Shown here: positions 50,782 to 59,101 of the stretch, in pieces
Numbering within the stretch: position 1 is the first letter of the stretch
How the letters are laid out: every line of letters starts with the position of its first letter
Assembly: GCF_052115485.1 (NCBI RefSeq)
Contig: NZ_JBFRGU010000005.1
Span: 62,001 to 126,000, forward strand
Source of the DNA: Microvirga sp052115485
Lineage (GTDB): Bacteria; Pseudomonadota; Alphaproteobacteria; Rhizobiales; Beijerinckiaceae
Direction of reading: 5' to 3'
DNA length: 64,000 nt
Translations under genes and position numbers: made by a program
The notes under the pieces: model-generated
The model's database searches: none
What the model was told of the DNA's origin: nothing
Seen by the model: only the letters and a program-made list of their open reading frames with translations

Positions 50782-51612
50782 GTGAACGGTCTGATGCAAG
50801 GAAAGCGCGGCCTCATCATGGGCGTCGCGAACGATCATTCCATCGCGTGGGGCATCGCCAAGGCCCTGGCGGAACATGGCGCGGAGCTGGCCTTCACCTA
50901 TCAGGGCGACGCGCTCGGCAAGCGCGTGACGCCGCTCGCGCAATCGCTCGGCTCCAGCCTCGTCGTGCCCTGCGACGTGGAAGACATCGCTTCCGTCGAT
51001 GCCGCGTTTGAGGCGCTCGACAAGCATTGGAATTCCATCGATTTCGTGGTGCATGCCATCGGCTTCTCCGACAAGTCGCAGCTCAAGGGTTCCTATGTGG
51101 ACGTCACCACCCGCGAGAATTTCTCGCGCACCATGGTGATCTCGTGCTTCTCCTTCACGGAAATCGCGCAGCGCGCGGCCAAGCGCATGAAGGACGGCGG
51201 CTCGCTGCTCACCCTGACCTATGGCGGCTCGGTACGCGTGATGCCGAACTACAACGTGATGGGCGTGGCGAAGGCCGCCTTGGAAGCGAGCATGCGCTAC
51301 ATCGCTTCCGATCTCGGACCGAAGGGCATCCGCTGCAACGCGATTTCCGCAGGCCCCGTGCGCACGCTCGCCGGCGCGGGCATCTCGGATGCGCGCGTAA
51401 TGTTCAACTATCAGAAAGAGCATGCTCCTCTGCGCCGTTCGATCACCATCGAGGACGTCGGCGGCTCCGCGCTTTATCTGCTCTCCGATCTGTCGCGAGG
51501 CGTGACCGGTGAAATCCACTACGTGGATTCCGGCTACAACATCATTTCCATGCCGCGCCCCGACGTGTTGAAGGCGCAGGATGCGGCGGGCGTGACGGGC
51601 GACGAGGGTTGA
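50782..51612 (+). CDS. fabI: Enoyl-[ACP] reductase FabI
   Basis: 276 residues from the GTG at 50782 (MNGLMQGKRGLIMGVANDHSIAWGIAKALA), preceded by CAGGGGGA. The NADH motif is GVANDHSIAWG. The Y-x6-K catalytic pair of FabI is YNVMGVAK in TYGGSVRVMPNYNVMGVAKA. FabI reduces trans-2-enoyl-ACP in the last step of elongation. An ATG at 50683 with 33 extra residues is in frame but looks unlike other FabI N-termini. It is downstream of fabB with a 265-base gap, which holds two inverted repeats. Confidence 0.93.
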   Translation: MNGLMQGKRGLIMGVANDHSIAWGIAKALAEHGAELAFTYQGDALGKRVTPLAQSLGSSLVVPCDVEDIASVDAAFEALDKHWNSIDFVVHAIGFSDKSQLKGSYVDVTTRENFSRTMVISCFSFTEIAQRAAKRMKDGGSLLTLTYGGSVRVMPNYNVMGVAKAALEASMRYIASDLGPKGIRCNAISAGPVRTLAGAGISDARVMFNYQKEHAPLRRSITIEDVGGSALYLLSDLSRGVTGEIHYVDSGYNIISMPRPDVLKAQDAAGVTGDEG

Positions 51613-51709
51613 GCCCCGACGCCTTCACGAGGGCGTGAAAGCGCAGGTTCCGCACTTGAAAAGGTCTCGGTCGAGGCGCAGCAATAAAGCCTCGATTCGA
51701 AAGCTTGTC

Positions 51710-52336
51710 ATGATCCTCTCCCGCCGCACGTTCCTCGCCGGTTGCGCCGCTTCGCAACTCACCGTGCCAGCCTTCGCGCAAAACGCACCGGAGCCGCAAA
51801 AAGTACCGGTCGAGCTTGTCGAGGACACGCTCAATCTGGCGTCCATCGTGAAACTCGGTCACGCCCATGGGGACGTGATCATGGTCGAATATTTCGATTA
51901 CAACTGCCCCTGGTGCAAGCGCTCGGCGCAGGACCTGCCCGAGCTCCTGACAGCGGAGCCCGATCTTTCCTACATGCTCGTGAATTTCGCGGTGCTCGGC
52001 GCACCGTCTGTCGAGACGACGCGGGTGGCGCTCGGCTTCCTGCAGCTTTACGGGCCGGAAAAGTATCTACCGCTGCATCTCGTCCTGTTCGGCCTGCGTG
52101 GCCCGGTCACCGGTCAGCGCGCGCTGGCGGAAGCCGAACGGCTCGGAGCCAATCCGAAAAAACTCATCGAAATCGCCGATGCGCCGAAAACGACCGAATG
52201 GATGAAGAAGGCCTTTCGCCTCGGCAACTCTCTCGGTCTGATCGCAACACCGTCCTTCCTGGTCGGCACGGAATCCTATGTCGGAGGCATGACGCTCGCG
52301 CAAAAACGCGAGGCGATTGCGCGGGCGAGGGGGTGA
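51710..52336 (+). CDS. DsbA-family thiol:disulfide protein
   Basis: 208 residues. The N-terminus (MILSRRTFLAGCAASQLTVPAFAQ) is a Tat-like signal with RRTFLAG. The mature domain has the thioredoxin-like active site CPWC in YFDYNCPWCKRSAQDLPELL. The C-terminal cis-Pro loop is GLIATPSFLVGTESYVGG. DsbA-like proteins oxidise or isomerise disulfides in the periplasm. Membership in the subfamily of Rhizobiales DsbA proteins with a Tat-like signal is likely. The ATG at 51710 was chosen; frame opens further upstream without matching residues. Confidence 0.85.
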   Translation: MILSRRTFLAGCAASQLTVPAFAQNAPEPQKVPVELVEDTLNLASIVKLGHAHGDVIMVEYFDYNCPWCKRSAQDLPELLTAEPDLSYMLVNFAVLGAPSVETTRVALGFLQLYGPEKYLPLHLVLFGLRGPVTGQRALAEAERLGANPKKLIEIADAPKTTEWMKKAFRLGNSLGLIATPSFLVGTESYVGGMTLAQKREAIARARG

Positions 52337-52365
52337 GACCGAGTACGAGCCGGAAAAGCTTTCCC

Positions 52366-52467
52366 GTGTCATCCCCGGCGAGCCAAAGGCGAGGGAAGGG
52401 GATCCACGGCCGGGCACAGCGCTATGGATTCCCTTCCCCTCCGCTTCGCTCCGGCCGGGAATGACAC
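52366..52467. repeat. Palindromic repeat related to family A
   Basis: About 100 bases from GTGTCATCCCCGG to CCGGGAATGACAC, so the ends are near inverted repeats. It sits just after the DsbA-like gene. Related but not identical to the family A copies at 55868, 56729 and 61729. Confidence 0.5.
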
Positions 52468-52579
52468 TCGGGGGGTATCGTTCCGTCCTCGCGGGAAACG
52501 CGGCCGCTTAGACAAAACCCTCCGCCCCCGCTAAAGCTGCCACATCGTTTCTCGAACGCGGCTGTCCGAATAGTTCGCC

Positions 52580-54100
52580 ATGTCGCTTGTCCGCTCATCC
52601 CTTCTCGTCGGCCTCGGCGCGAGTGCGTCACGCATCCTGGGCTTCGCGCGGGATATTCTGTTCGCGCAGGCGCTCGGCGCGGGGCCGGTGGCGGATGCTT
52701 TTTTGGCCGCCTTCCGGCTGCCGAACCTGGTCCGCCGCGTGGTCGGCGAGGGCGGTCTCAATCCCGCGCTGATTCCCGCCCTCGGGCGAATGGATCCCAA
52801 AGAAGCCGCACCCTTCGCGGGCGATGTGATGAGCGTTTTCGCGCTGGCGATCACGGCGTTGACGGGGCTTGTCCTGCTCGGAGCCGGACTCTTCGCTCTC
52901 GTCCTCGCACCCGGTCTCGAGAATCAGGATACGCTCGATCTCGTGGCGCTCTACACACGCCTCAGCTTTCCCTCGGTCATCGGCGTGACACTCGCCTCCA
53001 TCGGCGCGGCTTTGCTCAATTGGCAGCGCCGTTTCACCGCCGCGACCATGGCGCCGCTTGTGGTGAACGGAGCGCTGATCGCGGTGCTTCTCGCACTGTC
53101 GCTGACCAACGATATGCCGTTGCAAACAAAGGCCGCATGGCTCGCCCTTGCCGCCAGCATCGTCGGGTTCGTGCAACTCGCCATCGTCGCGCTTGCCCTA
53201 TGCCGAGGCGATCCGCGCCCGATCCGGTTTCGCAAACCGCGCTGGACGCCCGTCCTGAAGGGTATTCTGCTCGCGGTCTTTCCGGCGCTGATCGCCAGTG
53301 GCGCGGTGCAGCTTTTCATTCTCGCGGCGACGCAGATCGCTTCCTTCTGGCCGTCGGGCGTGTCCTGGCTCTATTACGCCGAGCGCGTCATGCAATTGCC
53401 CCTCGGCCTCATGGGCGCGCTTGGTGCCTCCGTGCTGTTGCCGGAACTCGCCTTGCGCCACCGCGCGGGAGAAACCCCTGCCATCGTCGCCGCGCAAAAC
53501 AAGGCGATGGAACTCGCCCTGCTTCTGGCGCTGCCCGCCGCCGTGGCGCTCGCCATCCTCGCCCATCCCATCGCCACCGTCCTGTTTGAACGCGGCGCAT
53601 TCGGCCCGCAGGACGCGGCAGGCACCGGAGAGGTTCTCGCGAGCCTGAGCGCCGGACTTCCCTTCGCGGCTCTGGGCAAGGTACTCTCGCAAACGCTTTT
53701 CGCGAGCGGTTCGCTCCGGAGCACCCTCATCGCCACGCTGGTCGGCCTTGCCGCGACCTTTCTTGCCGGATGGGGACTCGGCGAAGTCTTCGGCGTCGCC
53801 GGAATCGCCCTCGGGGTCGCCGTCGGATGTGCGGCGCATGTGACGGCGCTCGCTACGCTCTTGAGGCTGGCGGGGTTGTGGAGCTTTGATCGGGCCTTCG
53901 GTCTCAGTGTCCTGAGGATCGCTGTCGCAAGCCTGATCATGGCCCTTGGCCTTTGGGTCGTCGCACAAGCGATTCCCGCGCCGGGAATTCCAGCCCTTGC
54001 CCTCTTCTGCGTGGGCGGACTTAGCCTCTACAGCTTGGCAGCCTGGATGTGTGGCGCGGTGACGCGGGCTGAGATCGCGCAGCTGATCCGCAAATCTTGA
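52580..54100 (+). CDS. murJ: Lipid II flippase MurJ
   Basis: 506 residues with 14 predicted membrane helices. The conserved MurJ N-terminus VRSSLLVGLGASASRILGFARDILFAQALGAGPVADAFLAAFRLPNLVRRVVGEGG contains the charged cavity residues (R18-type, R24, R52-type). FLLYYAERVMQLPLGL-like block is visible as WLYYAERVMQLPLGLMG. It moves lipid II across the inner membrane for peptidoglycan synthesis. The start ATG is at 52580. It is followed 81 bases later by trpS, as in many Hyphomicrobiales. Confidence 0.94.
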   Translation: MSLVRSSLLVGLGASASRILGFARDILFAQALGAGPVADAFLAAFRLPNLVRRVVGEGGLNPALIPALGRMDPKEAAPFAGDVMSVFALAITALTGLVLLGAGLFALVLAPGLENQDTLDLVALYTRLSFPSVIGVTLASIGAALLNWQRRFTAATMAPLVVNGALIAVLLALSLTNDMPLQTKAAWLALAASIVGFVQLAIVALALCRGDPRPIRFRKPRWTPVLKGILLAVFPALIASGAVQLFILAATQIASFWPSGVSWLYYAERVMQLPLGLMGALGASVLLPELALRHRAGETPAIVAAQNKAMELALLLALPAAVALAILAHPIATVLFERGAFGPQDAAGTGEVLASLSAGLPFAALGKVLSQTLFASGSLRSTLIATLVGLAATFLAGWGLGEVFGVAGIALGVAVGCAAHVTALATLLRLAGLWSFDRAFGLSVLRIAVASLIMALGLWVVAQAIPAPGIPALALFCVGGLSLYSLAAWMCGAVTRAEIAQLIRKS

Positions 54101-54181
54101 GACTTTCACCGGCTGAAGGCTTGCATCGCCGCGCCGCCCTGTCATAACGCGGCCCGGTAAAGCTTTGGAGTTCAACAGATC

Positions 54182-55219
54182 ATGGCGCAGTTCAAGGAGC
54201 TCATATTCTCGGGGATGCAACCCACCGGGAATCTGCATCTCGGCAACTATCTCGGCGCGATGATCCGATGGATTGAACTCCAGAAGACCAAGGATTGCAT
54301 CTATTGCGTCGTGGATCTCCACGCCATCACCGTAGCGCAGGAGCCGGCCCTGCTGAAGAAGGCCATCCGCGAGGTCACGGCCGCCTATATCGCCGCCGGT
54401 CTCGATCCGAAAAAGAGCATCATCTTCAACCAGAGCCAGGTTTCCGGCCACGCTGAACTCGCCTGGGTCGTGAACTGCGTCGCCCGTCTCGGCTGGCTCA
54501 ACCGCATGACCCAGTTCAAGGAGAAGGCCGGCAAGGACCGGGAGAACGCCTCGGTCGGCCTCTACGCCTATCCGGATCTGATGGCCGCCGACATTCTCCT
54601 CTACCGCGCCACACATGTGCCGGTGGGTGAGGATCAGAAGCAGCACCTGGAACTGACCCGCGACGTCGCCCAGAAGTTCAACAACGACTTTGCCGCCTCG
54701 ATTGCCGAGAACGGCTTCGGAGACGCGTTCTTCCCGCTGCCGGAACCGCTGATCCAGGGGCCGGCGACCCGCGTCATGTCGCTGCGTGACGGCTCGAAGA
54801 AGATGTCGAAATCGGACCCGTCCGATTACTCGCGCATCAATCTGACCGACGACGCCGACACCATCGCCCAGAAAGTCCGCAAGGCGAAGACCGATCCCGA
54901 GCCGCTGCCGAGCGAGGTCGAGGGCCTAAAGACCCGTCCCGAGGCCGAAAATCTGGTGGCGATCTATGCGGCGCTGACCGACGCGACGGCCGAGAACGTG
55001 CTGCGCGACCATGGCGGCTCGCAGTTCTCGGGCTTCAAGACGGCGCTCGTGGACGTGGCGGTGGCAAAGCTTGCGCCGATTGCGGACGAGATGCGCCGTC
55101 TGATGGCCGATCCGGCCCATATCGACGCCGTTCTCGCGGACGGTTCTGCCCGTGCCCGGGTTCTCGCCCAACCGACCATCGACGCCGTGAAGGACATCGT
55201 CGGCTTCGTCCGTTCGTAA
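54182..55219 (+). CDS. trpS: Tryptophanyl-tRNA synthetase
   Basis: 345 residues of class I aminoacyl-tRNA synthetases. The HIGH-like motif is HLGN (19-22) in QPTGNLHLGNYLGA. KMSKS appears in DGSKKMSKSDPSD. LMAADILLYRATHVPVGEDQKQHLELTRD and FPLPEPLIQGPATRVMSLRDG fit the enzyme. It charges tRNA-Trp. It follows murJ with an 81-base gap. No unusual features were seen. Confidence 0.96.
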   Translation: MAQFKELIFSGMQPTGNLHLGNYLGAMIRWIELQKTKDCIYCVVDLHAITVAQEPALLKKAIREVTAAYIAAGLDPKKSIIFNQSQVSGHAELAWVVNCVARLGWLNRMTQFKEKAGKDRENASVGLYAYPDLMAADILLYRATHVPVGEDQKQHLELTRDVAQKFNNDFAASIAENGFGDAFFPLPEPLIQGPATRVMSLRDGSKKMSKSDPSDYSRINLTDDADTIAQKVRKAKTDPEPLPSEVEGLKTRPEAENLVAIYAALTDATAENVLRDHGGSQFSGFKTALVDVAVAKLAPIADEMRRLMADPAHIDAVLADGSARARVLAQPTIDAVKDIVGFVRS

Positions 55220-55351
55220 TCCGGGAAGGTCTTTGGATCCGCTTGTGCCTCAGCGGCATGAGCGGGTGCGCCAAGCGACCGGCTTGCGAAATACGCACGA
55301 CCGGGTCAGCATCCAAGGCTCGCGCGGAGGTAAAACGCGGAGGTAAAAGCC

Positions 55352-55849
55352 TTGAGCGGAAAGCGTCGATCCTACGAGGCCGGGCATCGGCCGAAATTCA
55401 TGGTGGTGGTCGACGAGACCTCCGAATGTGCTCGCGCGATCCATTTCGCCTCGCGCCGCACCGCCCGTACCGGAGCGAGCATGATCATGCTCGCTATCGT
55501 GGATCCGCCTGCCAATTTCGAATGGATCGGGGTCGGCGAGGCCATGATCGAGGACGCCCAGCACGACGCCGAGAAACGCCTCGATGAAGCCGCCCGCGAG
55601 GCTCGCACCTCGGCAGGCGTCGAGCCCGAGCGGGTGATTCGGATCGGCGACAAGGCGGACGCCATCATCGAATTGATCGACGAGGACGAAGACATTTCCT
55701 TCCTCGTTCTGGCCGCCGGAACAGGCAAGGACGGCCCGGGACCTCTCGTCTCGAGCCTCGCCGGCAAGGTCGCCTCCACCTTCCCCATACCCATCGTGGT
55801 GGTGCCCGGCACCTTGAGCGACGAGGAAATCGACGCCCTCGCGGGGTGA
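55352..55849 (+). CDS. Universal stress protein family
   Basis: 165 residues of the UspA fold. It begins HRPKFMVVVDETSECARAIHFASRRTARTGASMIMLAIV and ends with the nucleotide-binding motif FLVLAAGTGKDGPGPLVSSLAGKVASTFPIPIVVVPG. The G-2x-G-9x-G(S/T) ATP motif is present in modified form. Role in stress resistance is inferred from the family. The start is a TTG/GTG-like codon at 55352; a later start is possible. A repeat follows 19 bases downstream. Confidence 0.82.
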   Translation: MSGKRRSYEAGHRPKFMVVVDETSECARAIHFASRRTARTGASMIMLAIVDPPANFEWIGVGEAMIEDAQHDAEKRLDEAAREARTSAGVEPERVIRIGDKADAIIELIDEDEDISFLVLAAGTGKDGPGPLVSSLAGKVASTFPIPIVVVPGTLSDEEIDALAG

Positions 55850-55867
55850 TTCTCGTATCCCCCCAAC

Positions 55868-56012
55868 CGTCATTCCGGGGCGAGCGCAGCGAGAGCCGGA
55901 ACCCATAAACGCTGGTTTATCCGCATAAGAAACGGCGGCCATCGTTGCGCCCTCTCCACTACCCTCGGAGGCTCTAGGTTCCGGGCTCCGCTGTGCGGCC
56001 CCGGAATGACGG
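55868..56012. repeat. Palindromic repeat family A, copy 1
   Basis: About 145 bases from CGTCATTCCGGGG to CCCCGGAATGACG, the ends being perfect inverted copies. Inner blocks include CCGGAACCCATAAACGC and CCGGGCTCCGCTGTGCGGCC. A second half-element (GTCCCGGAATGACG) follows at about 56021. It lies between the stress protein and the XRE gene. Confidence 0.8.
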
Positions 56013-56054
56013 GGGGGAGAGTCCCGGAATGACGGGAGAGGTGTTGGCGTGCCA

Positions 56055-56084
56055 TTGACCCTTTCCCCCCTTCACGTGTTATCT
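56055..56084 (+). promoter_or_regulatory. Candidate sigma-70 promoter for the XRE gene
   Basis: TTGACC at 56055-56060 and TTATCT at 56079-56084 are separated by 18 bases, a fair match to a housekeeping promoter. Transcription would begin near 56091, giving a leader of about 210 bases before the XRE start. Confidence 0.5.
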
Positions 56085-56090
56085 CGTAGC

Positions 56091-56304
56091 CGGAGCCGGC
56101 CGCAGCCGGTTTTGGGGCTTGATAACCCCTCCCATAGCGGCCGGCATCGGCCGCTAACGATGCCTCCCTCGCCTTATGGCCGGGAGGTGTTGGCGCATGT
56201 CCAGGGCGAAAGCCTAAAGGTCAATGCGGCCGTCTATGGGCGGTTTATCAACTCCCGGCCGCCAGCCCATCGCTGGTGGCCTTCACCGCCAAGGGGGAGT
56301 TTTT
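56091..56304 (+). promoter_or_regulatory. Structured leader RNA upstream of the XRE regulator
   Basis: The leader contains several stable hairpins. 56136-56155 is a perfect 8-bp stem AGCGGCCG/CGGCCGCT with loop GCAT. GGGG-N8-CCCC lies at about 56114-56129. CCTCCC pairs with GGGAGG around 56162-56188. 56257-56281 is a 10-bp stem with one G-U pair just before the Shine-Dalgarno tract AAGGGGGAG. No known riboswitch is recognised. The number and position of stems suggest control of translation or transcription of the regulator gene. Confidence 0.5.
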
Positions 56305-56718
56305 ATGAGCAGATCGTCCGACCGCGCCAGAGCGCCAAGCGCCGTCCAACCAAACGCCGCCAAATCGCCCAACGCTGCCGACCAGCGTATCGGTCAGCGC
56401 GTCCGCTTGAGGCGTCTTGCCATCGGATTGAGCCAGGAAAAACTGGCCCAGGCGCTCGGGATCACCTTCCAACAGGTCCAGAAATATGAGCGGGGCACCA
56501 ACCGCATCGGCGCGAGCCGCCTGCAGGAGATCGCGCGGGTCCTGAGCGTTCCGGTCGCGTCTTTCTACGACGCGGACGATCAGGCCGATGGGTCGCTGAC
56601 GACCATGTTGGACACGCCGGAAAGCCTCCCCCTGCTCCAGGCCTTCACGGCCATCGCCCCCGACCTGCGGCGCCAGGCGCTGGAGCTGGTGCGGGCCATT
56701 GCCAAAGTGAAGATGTGA
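56305..56718 (+). CDS. XRE-family regulator (PraR/PhrR-like)
   Basis: 137 residues. After a disordered N-terminus the helix-turn-helix is RIGQRVRLRRLAIGLSQEKLAQALGITFQQVQKYERGTNRIGASRLQEIARVLSVPVASFYD (about 28-90). This pattern matches the PraR/PhrR family of rhizobial regulators, which act in biofilm formation and quorum sensing. The C-terminal part is helical (LLQAFTAIAPDLRRQALELVRAIAK). The ATG at 56305 (MSRSSDRARA) follows AAGGGGGAG. It is preceded by a structured leader and flanked by family A repeats on both sides. Confidence 0.85.
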   Translation: MSRSSDRARAPSAVQPNAAKSPNAADQRIGQRVRLRRLAIGLSQEKLAQALGITFQQVQKYERGTNRIGASRLQEIARVLSVPVASFYDADDQADGSLTTMLDTPESLPLLQAFTAIAPDLRRQALELVRAIAKVKM

Positions 56719-56728
56719 TCGCCACCTC

Positions 56729-56875
56729 CGTCATTCCGGGGCGCGCCATCGGCGCGAACCCGGAACCTATAAACGCTTGGATAGCCGCATAAGAAACGAC
56801 GGCCATCGTTGTGCTCTCTCCATCATCCTCGGCGGCTATAGGTCCGGGCTCCGCTGTGCGGCCCCGGTATGACGG
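56729..56875. repeat. Palindromic repeat family A, copy 2
   Basis: About 147 bases from CGTCATTCCGGGG to CCCCGGTATGACGG. The central part (AACCTATAAACGCTTGG, CGGCTATAGG, GGGCTCCGCTGTGCGGCC) matches copy 1 closely. It lies 11 bases after the XRE stop, so the XRE gene is flanked by copies on both sides. Confidence 0.8.
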
Positions 56876-57000
56876 CTAAGGCGAGAACAGGTCGCACTCT
56901 TGGATTCCACTCAAACCCGTTCCACATCTGATACGGAACCTGTTAGAACCATTCCATCGACCACTCGGCCGGCCTTGAACCGGCGCTGAGGACAAAAAAG

Positions 57001-57561
57001 ATGTTCATTCAAACTGAAGCGACTCCCAATCCCGCCACTCTCAAGTTTTTGCCCGGCCGCATCGTCATGCCGGAAGGCACCTTTGAGGCCCGCGATGCGC
57101 AGAGCGCCACGGCCTCACCTTTGGCCGAGCGGCTCTTTACCGTGCCCGGCGTCACGAGCGTCTTCTTCGGCTACGATTTCATTTCCGTCACCAAGAACGA
57201 CGGCGAATGGCAGCACCTGAAGCCCGCGATTCTCGGCGGCATCATGGAGCATTTCATGGCGGGCGCGCCGGTTCTGAATACCGGCACCGCCTCTTCCGAC
57301 GAGGACGGTGAGGAATTCTTCGACGATGCGGATGCCGCCACCGTCGAGACCATCAAGGAGCTGCTCGAAACCCGCATCCGTCCCGCTGTCGCGGGCGATG
57401 GCGGCGACATCACTTTCCGTGGCTTCAAGGATGGTGTCGTCTACCTCGTCATGAAGGGCGCCTGCTCGGGCTGTCCGTCCTCCACAGCCACCTTGCGTCA
57501 CGGCATTCAGAACCTCCTGCGCCACTTCCTGCCGGATGTGCGCGAGGTGCAGGCTGTTTAA
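57001..57561 (+). CDS. NFU-type iron-sulfur scaffold protein (NifU C-terminal domain)
   Basis: 186 residues. The N-terminal NFU domain is FIQTEATPNPATLKFLPGRIV; the C-terminal NifU-like domain holds the CxxC cluster-binding motif in GACSGCPSSTATLRHGIQNLL. NFU1-type proteins accept Fe-S clusters and deliver them to target enzymes. It is typical for alphaproteobacteria and mitochondria. A terminator with a T tract follows 27 bases after the stop. Confidence 0.9.
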   Translation: MFIQTEATPNPATLKFLPGRIVMPEGTFEARDAQSATASPLAERLFTVPGVTSVFFGYDFISVTKNDGEWQHLKPAILGGIMEHFMAGAPVLNTGTASSDEDGEEFFDDADAATVETIKELLETRIRPAVAGDGGDITFRGFKDGVVYLVMKGACSGCPSSTATLRHGIQNLLRHFLPDVREVQAV

Positions 57562-57587
57562 GCTTGACGAGAAAGCTCTAGAATCAG

Positions 57588-57626
57588 GCGCGGTTCTCGA
57601 ACTTTCGAGCGCCGCGCTTTTTCTTT
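57588..57626 (+). terminator. Intrinsic terminator after the NFU gene
   Basis: The stem combines GCGCGG/CCGCGC with an inner CTCGAA/TTCGAG stem and loop CT. It ends in TTTTTCTTTT. It separates the NFU gene from the nitroreductase gene. Confidence 0.75.
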
Positions 57627-57639
57627 TCAGGAGTCATCC

Positions 57640-58227
57640 TTGGACAAGCTCGACGACGCCTCCCTCGATCAACTCTTTCGCAACGCGCGCACCTTGCGCC
57701 ACTGGCAGGACAAGCCTATCGGCGCGGATCTCCTACGCGACATCGCGGAGATGGCGAAGCTCGGCCCGACGAGCGGTAATTGCTGCCCGGCCCGTTTCGT
57801 CTTCGTGGTCTCGCCGGAGGCCAAGGAGCGCCTGAAGCCCCATCTCGACGAGGGCAATGTGCGCCAGACCATGAGCGCGCCCGCCACCGTCATCGTCGGC
57901 TACGACATGGAATTCTACGAAAAGTTTCCCGTTCTCTCCCCCCGGACGAATGTGGATTTCTGGCGCAATGCCCCGCGCGAACTCGTGGAGGAAACAGCCC
58001 TTCGCAACTCGTCCCTGCAAGGGGCTTATCTGATGCTTGCCGCCCGCGCCCACGGGCTCGATTGCGGGCCGATGTCCGGCTTCGACAATGCGGGCGCCGC
58101 AAAAGCCTTTTTTCCGAGCGGTACGATCAAGGCGAATTTTTTGATCAATCTCGGCTATGGCGACCGGGAAGGGTTGCGCCCGCGCGCGGCGCGTCTGGCA
58201 TTCGAGGAATTTTGCCAGATCGCTTGA
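57640..58227 (+). CDS. Nitroreductase family protein (RutE/malonic semialdehyde reductase-like)
   Basis: 195 residues. The FMN-binding nitroreductase fold has FRNARTLRHWQDKPIGADLLRDIAEMAKLGPTSGNCCPARFVFVVS, TALRNSSLQGAYLMLAARAHGLDCGPMSGFDNA and ANFLINLGYGD. These match RutE, which reduces malonic semialdehyde in pyrimidine use, and related enzymes. No other rut genes are nearby, so the substrate may differ. The start is TTG at 57640 with an upstream CAGGAG. A family A-related repeat follows the gene. Confidence 0.87.
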   Translation: MDKLDDASLDQLFRNARTLRHWQDKPIGADLLRDIAEMAKLGPTSGNCCPARFVFVVSPEAKERLKPHLDEGNVRQTMSAPATVIVGYDMEFYEKFPVLSPRTNVDFWRNAPRELVEETALRNSSLQGAYLMLAARAHGLDCGPMSGFDNAGAAKAFFPSGTIKANFLINLGYGDREGLRPRAARLAFEEFCQIA

Positions 58228-58242
58228 AAATAAGCGCCGTCC

Positions 58243-58343
58243 CGTCACCCTGGGGCCGCGAAGCGGAACCCGGGATCGCGCGCCGCGAAAAGCGCCAATC
58301 TCGTCATGCAATCCTGGATCGCCTTGGGCGTCCGGGATGACGG
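58243..58343. repeat. Palindromic repeat related to family A
   Basis: About 100 bases from CGTCACCCTGGGG to TCCGGGATGACGG, with GCGAAGCGGAACCCGGGATCGCGC near the left end. Ends are partial inverted copies. It shares the family A ends but not the interior. Confidence 0.5.
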
Positions 58344-58347
58344 TGCT

Positions 58348-58381
58348 CGAAAACCGGTTCCCTCTTGTCCGGATCATGCTC
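58348..58381. repeat. Short palindromic element, family C copy 4 (half)
   Basis: Contains AAAACCGGTTCCCTCTTG and CCGGATCATGCTC, resembling the right half of family C elements. It lies immediately upstream of tsaB. Confidence 0.5.
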
Positions 58382-58414
58382 TAAAGAGAGCGCAAGAGTG
58401 ATGGAGATCTAACG

Positions 58415-59098
58415 TTGCGCGTTCTTGCCATCGATACGGCGCTCGGCGCCTGCTCGGCTTGCGTTCTCGATATCGACAAGGTCGAGCCGCTCGTTCGCGA
58501 GATGATTCCGATGGATCGCGGCCATGCGGAGGCGCTGCTGCCGTTGATCGACCGGCTGATCTCCCATGTGGAGGGCGGCTTCAAGAGCCTCGACCGGGTC
58601 GCCGTCACCGTCGGACCGGGCAGCTACACGGGTTTGCGCGTCGGTATCGCCGCCGCGCGCGCCATCGGGCTCGCGGCTGGAATTCCGGTGGTCGGCGTCG
58701 CGACCCTCTCGGCCTTTCTCGCCCCGATGCTGGCCGGCGAGGCGCGTGGCCTTTTCACCGCCGCCGTCGATGCGAAACACGGCCACGTCTATATTCAAGC
58801 CATCGCGGCGGGCGGGCGCACCATCATTCCCTCGAGCCTGATGGGCTTACGCGACGCATTGCGTCTGCTCGGCTCCGGCCCGCTTCTGCTCACCGGCTCG
58901 GCCGCGCCGATCCTCGCAGCGGAAGCCTGGGCGCAGGGCATCGACGCCACCATCACGGAAACACCGCTCGCACCCGAAATCACCTGGGTCGCTCGGCTCG
59001 GGGCTCTCGCCGATCCCGCCCAGGCCCTGCCGAAGCCGCTTTACTTACGCGGACCGGATGCCAAGCCGCAGGACGGGGCGCGAATCGCCAGACGGTGA
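58415..59098 (+). CDS. tsaB: tRNA threonylcarbamoyladenosine biosynthesis protein TsaB
   Basis: 227 residues of the ASKHA fold. It starts LAIDTALGACSACVLD, then MIPMDRGHAEALLPLIDRL and VGPGSYTGLRVGIAAARAIGLAAGIPVVGVATLSAFL, the TsaB signature. TsaB works with TsaD, TsaE and TsaC to make t6A at position 37 of ANN-decoding tRNAs. The start is TTG at 58415. rimI lies three bases downstream, a common pairing. Confidence 0.94.
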   Translation: MRVLAIDTALGACSACVLDIDKVEPLVREMIPMDRGHAEALLPLIDRLISHVEGGFKSLDRVAVTVGPGSYTGLRVGIAAARAIGLAAGIPVVGVATLSAFLAPMLAGEARGLFTAAVDAKHGHVYIQAIAAGGRTIIPSSLMGLRDALRLLGSGPLLLTGSAAPILAAEAWAQGIDATITETPLAPEITWVARLGALADPAQALPKPLYLRGPDAKPQDGARIARR

Positions 59099-59101
59099 GC
59101 C

